From Bursaphelenchus xylophilus (Eukaryota > Nematoda > Chromadorea > Rhabditida > Aphelenchoididae), in assembly GCA_904066235.2 (NCBI GenBank), contig CAJFCV020000004.1, forward strand, positions 10,230,001 through 10,294,000: 64,000 nt of DNA, in the 5' to 3' direction. Each line of letters begins with the position of its first letter. Within the stretch, counting starts at the first letter, position 1. The translations under genes were made by a program, and so were the position numbers. The notes under the pieces are model-generated. The model did not search any database. It saw nothing but the letters and a program-made list of their open reading frames with translations, and was not told the DNA's origin. Of this stretch, positions 1 through 10,103 are shown one piece after another.

Positions 1-1
1 A

Positions 2-442
2 ACCACAACCACTACGACCAGAGCGTCCACAACTGATGGCAGCGGAAACGATGCGTTCACAACTGATGACAGCGGAACCGGCAGCGGTCCCGATGACTAT
101 ATTCCAATCTACAACGACTGCACCAATCCCAACTCGCCGACGAAGCCGGGCTTTAGCTGCCCCTCGACGAAGGCGCTGGCCTCTTCCGACTTCGACGACG
201 ATGACGCTTCTAGTGTTTCGAACCAAAAGAGCGGTCTGTTCAAGGGATCCACCAGTCCCGGTGACGATATCCCCAACAACTACTGTGTTCCATTCATCAT
301 CAGCCATTACTACCTCCACAACCACGGCTTCCATCCCAAGCCCGGCTGCGACAACGGCCATCACGCCAAAGGAGGCGGAGGAAAAGGCACCAGCAGCGAA
401 GAGGACTCCGGCTCGGGCAGCCACAAGAGCCACAAAAATTAG
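2..442 (+). CDS. 3' part of a Thr/Ser-rich secreted-type protein (partial, runs off left edge)
   Basis: An open frame enters from the left edge (codons start at position 2) and ends with TAG at 440-442; it has no Met, so the start lies outside the window. The visible 146 residues begin with a run of Thr and a Ser/Gly/Asp-rich linker, followed by a segment with four Cys (near residues 42, 54, 98 and 119), an Asp/Ser-rich patch, a His/Tyr stretch (SHYYLHNHGFHPKPGC), and a tail of Gly, Lys, Ser and His. An AATAAA poly(A) signal lies at 524-529, 82 bases after the stop, which supports this as a true 3' end. I do not recognise the family. The Thr linker and Cys pattern suggest an extracellular protein, but no signal peptide can be seen because the 5' end is missing. 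The longer ATG-started ORF at 36-629 is a different frame and lacks this support. Confidence 0.6.
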   Translation, partial: TTTTTTRASTTDGSGNDAFTTDDSGTGSGPDDYIPIYNDCTNPNSPTKPGFSCPSTKALASSDFDDDDASSVSNQKSGLFKGSTSPGDDIPNNYCVPFIISHYYLHNHGFHPKPGCDNGHHAKGGGGKGTSSEEDSGSGSHKSHKN

Positions 443-1276
443 AAGCACATTTGAAGCTTCCTCCCATTCACACTCAGTCCACGGCTTATTAGATCTTTCT
501 TACAATAAGGGGTTGATTACTTTAATAAATCGAATTCAACTGCTAAGAGAGAATGCTTTTTTGTGGTTCAATCCGAAGGGGGCACCTAACGAAGAGGGCA
601 AGTGGGCGATGAAGGGACCTGAGGAATGATGCACGGCAACCCGAAGTGTTTCCTGGCTCCTTTCGACCCTTCGCCCATTTTGTATTGGTTGAAATTGCTG
701 TAAGATGGCACCTTGGAGAAAAGTGGACAAGAAAGGAAGATACGGTAATAGGGCCCAGATTTTTAGGAATATTTTTTTGGCTTGCCAAAAAACGAATAAA
801 AAAATATTGTCAAAACAAAGTTTTTTTCTTTGACTAGCCAAAAAAAATTCTAAAAAAATCCGTCTTTGTCCCTCTTTACCATATCATTTTTTCCGCAAGG
901 TGATTCTTCGCCCAAATGCCTTCTTTGTCAAGTGCTCTCCTCGATAGATGCCCTTTTTGGGAGTGTTTTCATGCCTTTGCTTTTGGCCATTTTTTAAAAT
1001 AATTTTCAAAAAATTTTCAATTTCAAAAATGAAAATTTCTCATCAAAATCAAAAAAAATTTGAGTAATTTTTCCTATGCCCTCTTTCACCGCCAAGCGCC
1101 AAAGTTTCATTTTGATTTTTTCTTCATTCCGGTGAATTCATTCCTCGAGCGGCGTGTTCTTTCTCTTGGTGCAGGAACCAGTGGGACGGCGGGCACAGAG
1201 CGATTGGAGCGCCACGAACAAATCAACTGAACTCCCTACTTGTCTTGATCGTGTCGCGAAGTTGTAGTGGAAAAGA
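443..1276. other. intergenic, A/T-rich, no gene seen
   Basis: After the poly(A) signal at 524-529 this stretch has long A and T runs (for example 770-860 and 1000-1060) and only short chance ORFs. Nothing in it looks like an exon or a structured RNA to me. Confidence 0.5.
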
Positions 1277-2322
1277 ATGACGGTAGGGGTAGGGGATTTT
1301 TACTTTTTTTTGATTTTTTAGATTGAAAATTTTTAAAGCGTTCGAAATTTTTGCATATCATTTAGATTTCTTCTCAAGGTATAAAAGTCTGTCGGGAAAA
1401 TAATGGGTAAAAGTTCCTTATTTTGGCCACAACTTATAACTTTGCGGAAACTGGTCGGAATTAGCCCAAATTTAGCGTTCACGCTCAATTCATCGTTGTG
1501 AATGCCCATACAGTGGATTTAGTTAGTGAGGTACCGTCTTTTTTACGTACCACCTTACCCTTCAAAAACGGCTGCAGCCTATGATTTTACACTTTATACG
1601 ATGAAACTTGTCCGGAACGAAACTTATTGCCTCCGTGTGGAACTAAATGAGTCGTCACAGCCTTCGTAGGTACCCTTAAAACTATAGAGCTATTATAGTA
1701 ATTTAGTGCCAGCTAGGTCGAAGCGTTTTTTCTTAACTTTTGTGCCCAAGCTTGGGCGCAGTTCGCGGAGTACCTTTGTTGTGGCCAAAATAAGGAACTT
1801 TTCTTTTTCCAAATAATGAGCTATAATGAGCTCAATGCGCTTTGCCGATCGCGTCGCTGAAGTGTAAAGAAATTTGATTTTTCCGCGATACAATTTATTT
1901 TTTTGGAGGTGAAGCGATTTTTGATGCGGCAGAGTGCTCATTATTTTCCCGACAAACTGATAAATTTATCGTCTTTTGAAGATGCACGCCTGTATTTAGC
2001 TGAGGTATAAGTTTCATTATCCTAATTTCTATTTCCCTTTCAGGTTCTGCCGTTGGTATTCATACTCCTCGAAGTGATCGGTGTCTTGGCCTTCGTGATA
2101 GGCGGCCTATGCTCGAAACGGAAGAAAGAAAACACTGCTCCTCCGAAGAAGCCCGAGCCCATCAAGAAGGTCGAGCCCAACAAGGACCCCAAGCCGGCGA
2201 AGAGTATGGTCAAACCACCGGAGAAGGAGAAGTCGAAGACGGAGAGGAAACCGCCGGTCGAGGACACGGCTGACAATGACGGCGAAGAGAAGTACGATGA
2301 CATTGAAGTTGGTGGCAATTAG
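1277..2322 (+). CDS. small single-pass membrane protein with Lys/Pro/Glu-rich tail
   Basis: Two exons fit: 1277-1282 (ATG ACG, immediately followed by GTAGGG) and 2044-2322 (after CTTTCAG), both in phase 0, giving 94 residues ending at TAG 2320-2322. The protein starts MTVLPLVFILLEVIGV and has one hydrophobic segment at about residues 3-23, then a basic stop-transfer CSKRKK, then a low-complexity tail rich in Lys, Pro, Glu and Asp. That layout predicts a short outside end and a cytoplasmic tail. AATAAA at 2352-2357, 30 bases after the stop, marks the 3' end. The 761-base intron is large for this window because a MITE and a second element nested in it fill most of it. I do not recognise the family. 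The first exon of only two codons is inferred from splice sites; an alternative upstream exon cannot be excluded. Confidence 0.55.
1385..1960. mobile_element. M1-family MITE, split by a nested element
   Basis: Left end AAGTCTGTCGGGAAAATAAT and right end ATTATTTTCCCGACAAACTG match the inverted-repeat ends of the most common MITE in this window (about 150 bp when intact, TA target). This copy is stretched to 576 bp by the insertion at 1409-1802. It lies in the intron of the small membrane-protein gene. Confidence 0.75.
1409..1802. mobile_element. nested 394-bp element with perfect terminal inverted repeats
   Basis: It begins AAAAGTTCCTTATTTTGGCC and ends with the reverse complement, a 25-bp perfect inverted repeat. 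It sits inside an M1 MITE, so it inserted later. Internal sequence around 1708-1762 (CAGCTAGGTCGAAGCG and CTTGGGCGCAG) recurs in degraded form at 15669-15721. No coding capacity. Confidence 0.7.
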
Positions 2323-2831
2323 GACGGCGGATTTCTTGGGTGGTGCTCGGGAATAAAACTTGGATTGAGTTTGCACATCGGATTTATTTTTATTTTTTTT
2401 TACGAAACATTTTGCTGGGATGCGCGGGAATATTATCTTGACAGACATGTATATGTATATTTCAGTAGTAGCGTTGCTTTTTTAAGATATTTTTTTAAGT
2501 TTTTTTCGCAGGTCGCAAAGTTAGGAAAAACAGTAGCATTGACGCCGAAAATGGCAAAAAGTACCATCTCATGATACCCTTGGCGTTTTTTTTAGTTCTA
2601 ATGTATCTCTCTGAATCATTATTAAAGGTCCACTTCAAGTAAAATCGCTGACAAAATCAACAAAAAATGTCACAGTAAAGCTGGGCGCAGCTCGGAAAAA
2701 TTATTTTTTTTGGATTGGGCCAGAACTCGGGAGAAATAGAAATACCTATTAATTTTGCGTAGTAATTTTACTTTTTTTGAAAGACATGTTCTTGATTTTC
2801 ATTGACCACGCGTATAACGCTGCATCGAAAC
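2323..2831. other. intergenic; poly(A) signal then nothing recognised
   Basis: Contains the AATAAA at 2352-2357 of the upstream gene. The remainder is A/T-rich with no supported exon. Confidence 0.5.
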
Positions 2832-2833
2832 TA

Positions 2834-4076
2834 CAGGGTGTACCAAAAAAATGGAAACTTTTTTTCATTTGTCCTGACGCGAAAATGGTTAGGTGTAGCC
2901 AAAGAAGTTTATTACTACAAAATTCTCTGTGTTTTTCTGTCCTAGTGGTTTGATTTTTACGCCCATGTCGATTAATCGACCTGTCTTTTTTGAACTTCAA
3001 ACAAAGGGACCTCGATTTTGGACTTGTTTTTGGAGCTGTTCGAACAGTTAATTTGCTCGGTATAGAAAGAACGTTGTGTCGAAAGTAATCACGAGGCCCA
3101 AGGAGCTTGATACGGATAGTAAGCTCCCATGAAGTGAAAGAAAACGCACCGCCAGCGCTTCTTTCAACCGAAAGATCCCCCACAGCAAAATCCGCGATTT
3201 TCAAGAAAAACTTGCCCTTGAGACTGACATCAGCGACCGATCGCTCGGCCGAATAGTCAAACGCGAGCTCAACCTCATGTCATACAAGCTCTAAAAAATT
3301 CAGATCTTTAAAGTCGAGAGAAAGTGCGTGCAGCGCAAAAATGTCGGAAAGTCAAAGGGGTGGGCCGCAGCTCCGAGACGTGAGCGAATTCAGTTCGCGG
3401 TTCAATATTTAGCGGATACACAACCACCAGAACGATAGAATCTGCTTCAATGAGGCTCCTAGCCTGTTGGCCAGCGTTGAATACCACCAAAATCCGGGTC
3501 GTCATTGCTTAAGGCGGAATTTGTGCCAGCGGCAAGAATTTCATGTTTTTCGTGAATAAATGGGACAAAATACTAGCGCCGCGTTAATTTCTATTTTGTC
3601 GTGCTTCCGTGAGCTCAGCAGAACCTTAGCAATGCAAACTTGGCGTTTCAACAGGACTCAGCGCCGGCTCACAAGGCAAAATCGACTCAGGACCCGAAAT
3701 GGGACCGATTTTCCCGATTTTATCCCGCCTGCGAAATGGCCGCCTGCTCGCCAGATCTGAATCCAATGGACTATATATTTTTTTAAATAGAAGGCCAGCA
3801 CCTGTACTATGCTCCACAAAAGTTTGGAGTCGCAAAGTAAATGCTGCGCCAAGAACGGGACCGATTTCCCCCTTAAAAAGCTGCGGCCCGGACCCCAAAA
3901 TTTTACGTCACGTTTGGAGCTCTATATCGCCACCAAAGGCAGCCACTGTGAAACAGGTTGAACATGTTATAAACAATGCTCTATGTTACCAATCATGACC
4001 GTTACTTTTGCTGAATTTTGATTCTCCGAAAAAATATAGCTATAAAAACAAGTTTCCATTTTTTTGGTACACCCTG
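2834..4076 (+). mobile_element. decayed mariner-type transposon with full ends
   Basis: Ends are inverted repeats: CAGGGTGTACCAAAAAAATG at the left and its complement ending CACCCTG at 4076, flanked by TA at 2832-2833 and 4077-4078. The 1,243-bp length is typical of Tc1/mariner elements. Inside, in broken frames on the + strand, are a helix-turn-helix-like segment (SLGRIVKRELNLMSYKL near 3240-3295), a catalytic-region piece FQQDSAPAHKA (near 3647-3680) and SPDLNPMDY (near 3752-3780), the hallmark of the DDD/DDE catalytic core. Stops and frameshifts occur throughout, so it is dead. Confidence 0.85.
3110..4000 (+). pseudogene. mariner transposase pseudogene
   Basis: Remnant of the transposase carried by the element at 2834-4076. 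Recognisable pieces run in order (DNA-binding region, then the two catalytic Asp regions) but lie in different frames with several stops. The PDLNPMDY form resembles mori/maT-like (DD37D) transposases more than classic mariner; that assignment is an inference from a short motif. Confidence 0.65.
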
Positions 4077-4276
4077 TATAGAAAAGCAAATTTCATCACA
4101 AGACGAGGCTAAGGCCCACAGAAGTCATTTTATCTTCTTGAAGGCCTCCAACCGCATTTTCCGACTTCGAATAACAATGTTGCGAAAGCTTTGAAGGAGG
4201 AGACCAATGACCGACAACGGTCACAAAAGATTGCCTTGGAAAAACACAGCTATTATACTGCCTAATTATATTATAG

Positions 4277-5767
4277 TTATACTCCGCGCATTTAATTTGG
4301 ATCAACCTGGATCTCAAAAACTAAGCAAGGCCTGGACTTGATTATTTTTGTATAATAATCTATTGTCATAAAGAACATGTTTGAGCAACAAACAATCACA
4401 TTTCAGGTAAGTGTAAAATTTTAAATTGCAATTTAAGATTTTGGGTGCGCAGAAAATTTGGATCAACCTTGCAAAAAATTATTTTGCTCGCTGAGGTGGT
4501 CGATTTTATTGTTGTAAATGGTGAATACGGATACTACGGAGAAATAATATTCTGAGGGTATCAATTTTGTGCAATATTTCTTATGACATGGCCCATTTAG
4601 GGAGATACCAAGGAATACGGTAAGAAAACTCAAACAAAGCCCAAAAACTGATAATTGTAACTCCTCAAATTGCTTGCAAAGTGTACTAATATTTACTTAT
4701 AGGCCATGCAAAGTATTTTAGTAAGGCATCCAGTGGAGTAAATCAGAATTTTTCTGAAAAAAGTTTCTAACGGAAAGTTTACGGTACTTTTTAAAAATTT
4801 TCTGATGGGTTGTTCGATGCGCCGGCAAAAAGACAACAACATTGCTGAAATTTCTACGTAAAAGTTTTGTCAATTTTTACCGTTTGAAGTCACCTGGCGG
4901 AGCGGGGATCAAAAACTACGCCGTGCATCACACGCGTTCGGTTGGAAATTCCCTCCCTAAACTAAAGCCACCGTTGTATTTGCTTTTATAGCAGTCTACA
5001 AGGTGCATATTTAATAAGCAAACAAAAGAGGAAATTCTCCGATGCACTGTAGCTTCTCAACGAGTCTTCCATATTTTGAATTTTCGCGGATTCAAAATAT
5101 TGCTAAAGTTTTGTGCCCTACGGAATTCATACCAACGAATCGTATGAACTAATTAAATCAAAAGCTGCCACATCATGTCCTGTATATGCTGAACCCTCAA
5201 AACAGGCACTAGAAAATTTTTAAAAAGTACCGTAAACTTTCCGTTAGAAACCTTTTTCAGAAAAATTCTGATTTATGTCTCGTAGAAGTCGTAGATGCCG
5301 TGAACTCCACTGGATGCCTTACTAAAATACTTTGCATGGCCTATAAGTAAATATTAGTACACTTTGCAAGCAATTTGAGGAGTTACAATTATCAGTTTTT
5401 GGGCTTTGTTTGAGTTTTCTTACCGTATTCCTTGGTATCTCCCTAAATGGGCCATGTCATAAGAAATATTGCACAAAATTGATACCCTCAGAATATTATT
5501 TCTCCGTAGTATCCGTATTCACCATTTACAACAATAAAATCGACCACCTCAGCGAGCAAAATAATTTTCTGCAAGGTTGATCCAAATTTTCTGCGCACCC
5601 AAAATCTTAAATTGCAATTTAAAATTTTACACTTACCTAAAATGTGATTGTTTGTTGCTCAAACATGTTCTTTATGACAATAGATTATTATACAAAAATA
5701 ATCAAGTCCAGGCCTTGCTTAGTTTTTGAGATCCAGGTTGATCCAAATTAAATGCGCGGAGTATATA
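4277..5767. mobile_element. foldback element with about 520-bp inverted arms
   Basis: The left arm (about 4277-4801) is repeated as a near-perfect reverse complement at about 5216-5767, separated by a loop of about 410 bp. Each arm carries two GGATCAACC motifs. The right arm has about 30 extra bases at 5277-5306. A direct repeat ACTGCCTAAT flanks the element (4257-4266 and 5768-5777) and may be a 10-bp target-site duplication, unlike the TA targets of other elements here. No transposase coding seen. Confidence 0.8.
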
Positions 5768-6145
5768 ACTGCCTAATCCAGTCGTTGCTTCTTTTGCTAG
5801 AGATGTCTTTAGTTTCCTTGAGGAACAATATTATACTTTGTGTGGTTCACTCATAAACTTGAGGAAGTACAAAGCATAAAACTGGCAAAGGCAAAGTGTA
5901 AAAAACATTAAACAGCTAATTTTGCAAGAATCGGGGTTACTGTAGGGAAATGATGACTTAACATGTGTCATACTAGCGAATTGCTTATCAATTTGAGCAA
6001 ATTTTTCCTTGAAGCTGACTTGGTTAAATAATGGACGGATTTTTTTTTAGAATTATAATGTTACAGTCTTCTATTTATTTTATATTTTCTAGCTATGATG
6101 TTCGCCTCGTATTTTCAGCAACTCCAGCAAGTTTTTGTATTACCA
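5768..6145. other. intergenic, no gene supported
   Basis: A/T-rich. The 90-codon ORF starting at 6031 on the + strand overlaps the 3' UTR and last exon of the LEA-like gene on the other strand and has no coding signs of its own. Confidence 0.4.
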
Positions 6146-6151
6146 TTTATT
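6146..6151 (-). terminator. poly(A) signal AATAAA of the LEA-like gene
   Basis: TTTATT on + reads AATAAA on -, 113 bases beyond the stop codon at 6264. Confidence 0.6.
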
Positions 6152-6263
6152 GTGATCACAATACAAAAAATGTAAAAGCTAATACAAACGATGGCATGTA
6201 TGTACATTCATCGAGGATTTTCGTTAGACACAAAGCTGAGTTGGAATTGCGATCTCTGGATGT

Positions 6264-6696
6264 TTACTTGCCTCTCATTTTGTCGCCTGAAAGATCAGAA
6301 TAAATTAGAGGACGTTATAAAATATAAATAGATGCCACAGGCCACACGGGCCGCCACATGCTTGATACTAGCTTGTATTTAGTCTGGCTAGTACTATAGT
6401 TACCATAGACTATATCGAGCCTATAGCTACTACTATAGGCTAGTATAGGCTAGTACTATGGTTACTGCAGGCTGTTACAAAAGCCCTCCCAGGACCACTC
6501 GCTACAACTCACCGGCAGCATTCATCTTGTCCTTCGTCGCATCCCGAGCGTTGGCGGCCATGTCGCCCGCCTTCTCTCTGGTCTCGTGCGCCGTGCCGGT
6601 CATCTTTTCCTTGGCGCTCTGGGCGGTGTCCTTCACCGAGTCCTTCATGTCGCCCATCTTGTCCTTGGCCTTCTCGAACATTCCCTTGTCTTCCAT
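6264..6696 (-). CDS. LEA group-3-like small hydrophilic protein
   Basis: Exon 1 is 6513-6696 (ATG at 6694-6696) and exon 2 is 6264-6286. The donor is G|GTGAGT and the acceptor GATCTTTCAG; the junction completes a Gly codon and gives a 68-residue protein ending GDKMRGK. Reading through the donor instead would end at once in EL-stop, so the spliced form is preferred. The sequence is built of loose 11-residue amphipathic units (AKDKMGDMKDS, VKDTAQSAKEK, MTGTAHETREK), rich in Lys, Glu, Asp, Ala, Met and Thr with no Cys or Trp, as in group-3 late embryogenesis abundant proteins. These are intrinsically disordered and protect membranes and enzymes on drying or freezing. It has no signal peptide and is probably cytosolic. 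A TATA-like box lies at 6761-6770. Confidence 0.75.
6361..6475. repeat. short degenerate repeat of a CTAGTACTATAG-like motif
   Basis: Several copies of GGCTAGTACTAT or ATAGGCTAGTATAG and their complements (TTACCATAG) lie in the intron of the LEA-like gene. The stretch is partly palindromic. Confidence 0.5.
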
Positions 6697-6760
6697 GGTC
6701 GTAGTTTGAATTGAACAGTAGCAGTAGCCGCGGTTCTGGAGAATGCTCGAAACATCCGCG

Positions 6761-6770
6761 CTTTTTATAC
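6761..6770 (-). promoter_or_regulatory. TATA-like box of the LEA-like gene
   Basis: CTTTTTATAC on + reads GTATAAAAAG on -, 65 bases upstream of the ATG. A GC-rich promoter stretch follows upstream (6810-6850). Confidence 0.45.
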
Positions 6771-6771
6771 A

Positions 6772-7770
6772 CGCATTGCCCCCATCAATTTCGTCAAAAC
6801 ACCACGCATCCCCAAAACGGGGCCGGCCCCACGAACGGGGCGGAGTTTCCCGGCCTTGTTTACAGTTGTTTGGGGGTATTTCTTGGCTAAATAAACGTTC
6901 GTCCGTTCACTCGGGCAGAGTTGTTTTCGAATAGAGCGGGCGGAAGAAAACAGTAAACACGCGGGAAAAGAGGACGCAAGTAACATAGGACAAAGATCTA
7001 TTTTTTTAGAAGACGCCAAGGGAGTACGAAATAAGACATGCGCTTGAAACATGGATTTTAGGAAGAAATAAGAAAGATAAACTGGAGGCCTGTAATTCTA
7101 TAAATAGAATTTACCACTCGGAAAGCCTTATCAACATATTTTCCCAAATTTTTGGATAGTAATCAGCTTCCAAATCAAGCAATGGAAATTTCAGGCTAGG
7201 GTTGCAAGAAATTAAAAATTCTCAGCGTTCTTTGCTTACATCGTGAAAGTGGAGGCAAGGTGACATTAGAGGAAACATAGTTTTGCCAGGTAAGGCCGGT
7301 CATTTCAATGTGAGACGCCAGTCAAAGTTTTTATTTACAGAGGAAATGCCCGTAGTTCGCGCACAGATTTTAAGGAAGCTTTACAAGCTTATGTTAGATT
7401 AAATTTTTCCAAGCAATATGAGTTTTTTCAGCACGCAGTTTGTAGAGCTTATCGAGATTTCCAGTTCTTAAGGTAGCCAAAATGAGAGGTCTCTTGTAAG
7501 TTCATGAACTTAACTAATTTTTTAACTCAAATATAACCGAGAGGCCACGAAAAAAAACATTCTTTTCAACCTAAGATTGAGAATGATGCGGCTGAGGAGC
7601 ACCTTTTTTTGGATATTTGGATGTGTATTCAATTGGTAGTACAACGTCCCAATTTCTTGTCGGAGGCGCCGTGGTGACAGGTAAAGTGCAGATTTTGATC
7701 AAACTTGGCACAAATTTAGGTTTAGCCTTTCCGAGAGACACAATACTTTTAAACCGAATTTTGGACTTTT
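6772..7770. other. intergenic, no gene seen
   Basis: GC-richer near the LEA promoter (6800-6960), then ordinary A/T-rich sequence. Only chance ORFs under 100 codons. Confidence 0.4.
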
Positions 7771-7924
7771 CAGGCTGTCGGGAAAATAATAAACGCCATG
7801 TCACTACGCCGATTGCGTCGCTGAGTTCAAAACCGGCTTAATTTTGTCGCGACACAATTCATTTTCTCGGCAGTGATGCAATTTTCGATGCGACAGAGTT
7901 CTCATTATTTTCCCGACAGACTGG
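7771..7924. mobile_element. M1-family MITE
   Basis: Starts CAGGCTGTCGGGAAAATAAT and ends TTTTCCCGACAGACTG, 154 bp, near intact. Confidence 0.8.
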
Positions 7925-8784
7925 TATAAGGACAATCTGAGCGCCATATTTCTACATAGCCCATGTAAAATCAATGATGACTTTAACCTTTTTTTGAAAC
8001 CCATTTTTCGAGATTTTATTTGAATTTTATGTTCCTTTGGTCCTTTAAACTTGTGTTTTTATAATATTACAACATTTTTTATTTGAATTGTCACACTTCT
8101 CTAATTCTGTGACTAGACTAGAATTCCAAGTTCAAGCCCCAGAAAGAGCTTTTCTACAATATCCATTCCCCGAAGCCGAGCTTTTTAACCGCGTACAAAC
8201 TGTCGTGAACTTGTATTTTCTTCGTTTCTCTTGTGTTTTTTTGTTTATCTTTACATCGGAGTGTAATTCGTGGCAAAACAGCATTTCGAAAGGAATTTCC
8301 GCACAAAGTCAAGGTCATTGATAAGGGAGGAAACTCTGTAAATTAATGTTCGCTGTTACCGTCGCTATCTTTTCGTTACTTTCTTGGGTAAACCCATCAA
8401 TCTCGGCTCCGTTCAAACGGGATTTTACCGCAGTAATAAGCGACTTAACGATAGTGAACTCAAAAAAAAAAATTTTTTTTTTGGGTTTGTTTGAGTTGTA
8501 GCGCAGAAATCCAAATTTTTCTTGAGGCTACTTGTTTGTAAACAAATCTTTGGTCCTTTGCGAGGAGACAGAGATCTCTGAACTCCGAAATGTTTTTCGA
8601 ATTCTTTTTTCCTCCCTTATTTTTCTTTTTGTTTGCCCATTGCGAAAGCAACAAAGCGTAGGAAAAACAACCGAAAGAGCGGAGGGTGATTAGGAATTTT
8701 TTGTGGTAATAAACGTCAAAAGATAAGTGAAAAAATGTGAAATATTACAAAATTGGTTCTTTGCGATGTCCCGGAATAACAAAA
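7925..8784. other. intergenic, no gene seen
   Basis: Contains poly(A) and poly(T) tracts (8461-8480). No exon or RNA gene recognised. Confidence 0.4.
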
Positions 8785-8940
8785 CCTTTCGCAAAGTTGC
8801 TGGGGTGATTTTCGCGACATGCACAGTGCGAAAATAAAAGTTCACTCTGCACTGTGCGATTTTCGGCTTTTTGCCCAGTGCAATATTAGCATTTTCACAA
8901 AGTGCCTGGACATTTGTTCGCTTTCGCACAGTGCATCTTT
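8785..8940. repeat. M3-family repeat, partial
   Basis: Shares TTCGCAAAGTTGCTGG, GTGATTTTCGCGACA and repeated GCACAGTGCGA-type short palindromes with copies at 41437-41640, 42265-42591, 42913-43291 and 45212-45310. Confidence 0.6.
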
Positions 8941-9068
8941 AATCTTTGTCGAAAAAATCGGGGATTTTTGGTGCGAACCGCGCGACAGCGATAAAATGCA
9001 CCGTCCAAATTCCACGGACTTTATGTGGCGACTAACATGGCTTACTTCTGCCGAAATGAGAGCGATAT

Positions 9069-9222
9069 CAGTTTGTCGGGAAAATAATGAGCACAATGTC
9101 GCTGCGCCGATCGTGTCGCTGAGGTCGAAAGCAATTTGATTTTGCGAAAATTCATTTTTTTCGGCGCCGATGCGATTTTGGATGCGACAGAATGCTTGCT
9201 CATTCTTTTCCCGACAAACTGA
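9069..9222. mobile_element. M1-family MITE
   Basis: Starts CAGTTTGTCGGGAAAATAAT after TAT and ends TTTTCCCGACAAACTGA, 154 bp. Confidence 0.8.
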
Positions 9223-9262
9223 TTACGCCTGAAAACAATTAAAATATCGGGGACAAAATTTA

Positions 9263-9290
9263 ATGTGTGTGTGTGTGTTTTTTTTGTGCG
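9263..9290. repeat. GT microsatellite followed by T run
   Basis: About seven GT units followed by eight or more T. Confidence 0.7.
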
Positions 9291-9641
9291 ATAGGGCCGT
9301 TGTAAGAGAGTCATCGTTTTCCGGTTCTCTCGCAAGTGCAACTGATAAGTGAATAGCGGTTGTACGTGAATTTCAGCGGACTTTGTGCTGAGATGCACCT
9401 ATTGTGGGAATTTGCAAAAACATCAGTTTTACAACAGGGTTTACGAGAATTGTGGAGAAAGTGCAATTAGGACTTACTGGAAAACAAATTTGTGGAAGAA
9501 ATATTCCGAATTTTGCAAAAAAATTATTTGGCAAAAATCGGAGGTTTCTTTTAAAATTTTATAAAGGTCATGTCTGTTATACCCTGACAAGAACTCCAAA
9601 ATATCTGATTGCCTTAGGGCAGCAGCTAGGAGAACCACGTA

Positions 9642-9790
9642 CAGTGCGGACCTGATCCAGTGGCAAAAAACGTACCATTTCGCATCCGTGAGGCATCAAA
9701 AACGCAGCAAAATACCTCCCTCTCCAAGTGCAAAAAACTATATTTCAAAAACGCGCCCGCTCTATTTGTGTGTTCAAAAGGACTTTTTTA
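9642..9790. mobile_element. M2-family MITE, left half only
   Basis: CAGTGCGGACCTGATCCAGT followed by GGCAAAAAACGTACCATTT matches the left half of the 254-bp elements at 38690-38943 and 46790-47052. The right half is absent. Confidence 0.65.
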
Positions 9791-10103
9791 GTTGGAAAAG
9801 GAGGCATTTTGCTACATTATACTCTTCTTCTATGCCATTGCAACTAATTGTATTTGTTTTTTCGTTCAATTCTAGAAGCTTTGCAACCTGACGTTAACAC
9901 ATCACAATGACGGCTTACATGTTGTAAAGTTTAATTTTGCAAACGAGGTAAACATTGCTTATTACAGGGGAGAGACTGAAAGATGTGTTACGTTGTGAGA
10001 TCAGATATGCCATGGGCAAGTTGATGAGTGGTAGAGTACAAAAAAGTTTACCAATGATTACGAAGCTTCAGACCAAGACATTCGAAGCTCTTGTTGTCCT
10101 TGT

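Noticed and set aside
36..629. 197-codon + strand ORF at the left edge
   Set aside because: Different frame from the supported partial gene 2-442; it runs through that gene's poly(A) signal and into A/T-rich sequence.
6458..6709. 83-codon hydrophobic-looking + ORF opposite the LEA-like gene
   Set aside because: Exact complement of the LEA coding exon; the LEA reading has splice sites, a start and a poly(A) signal.
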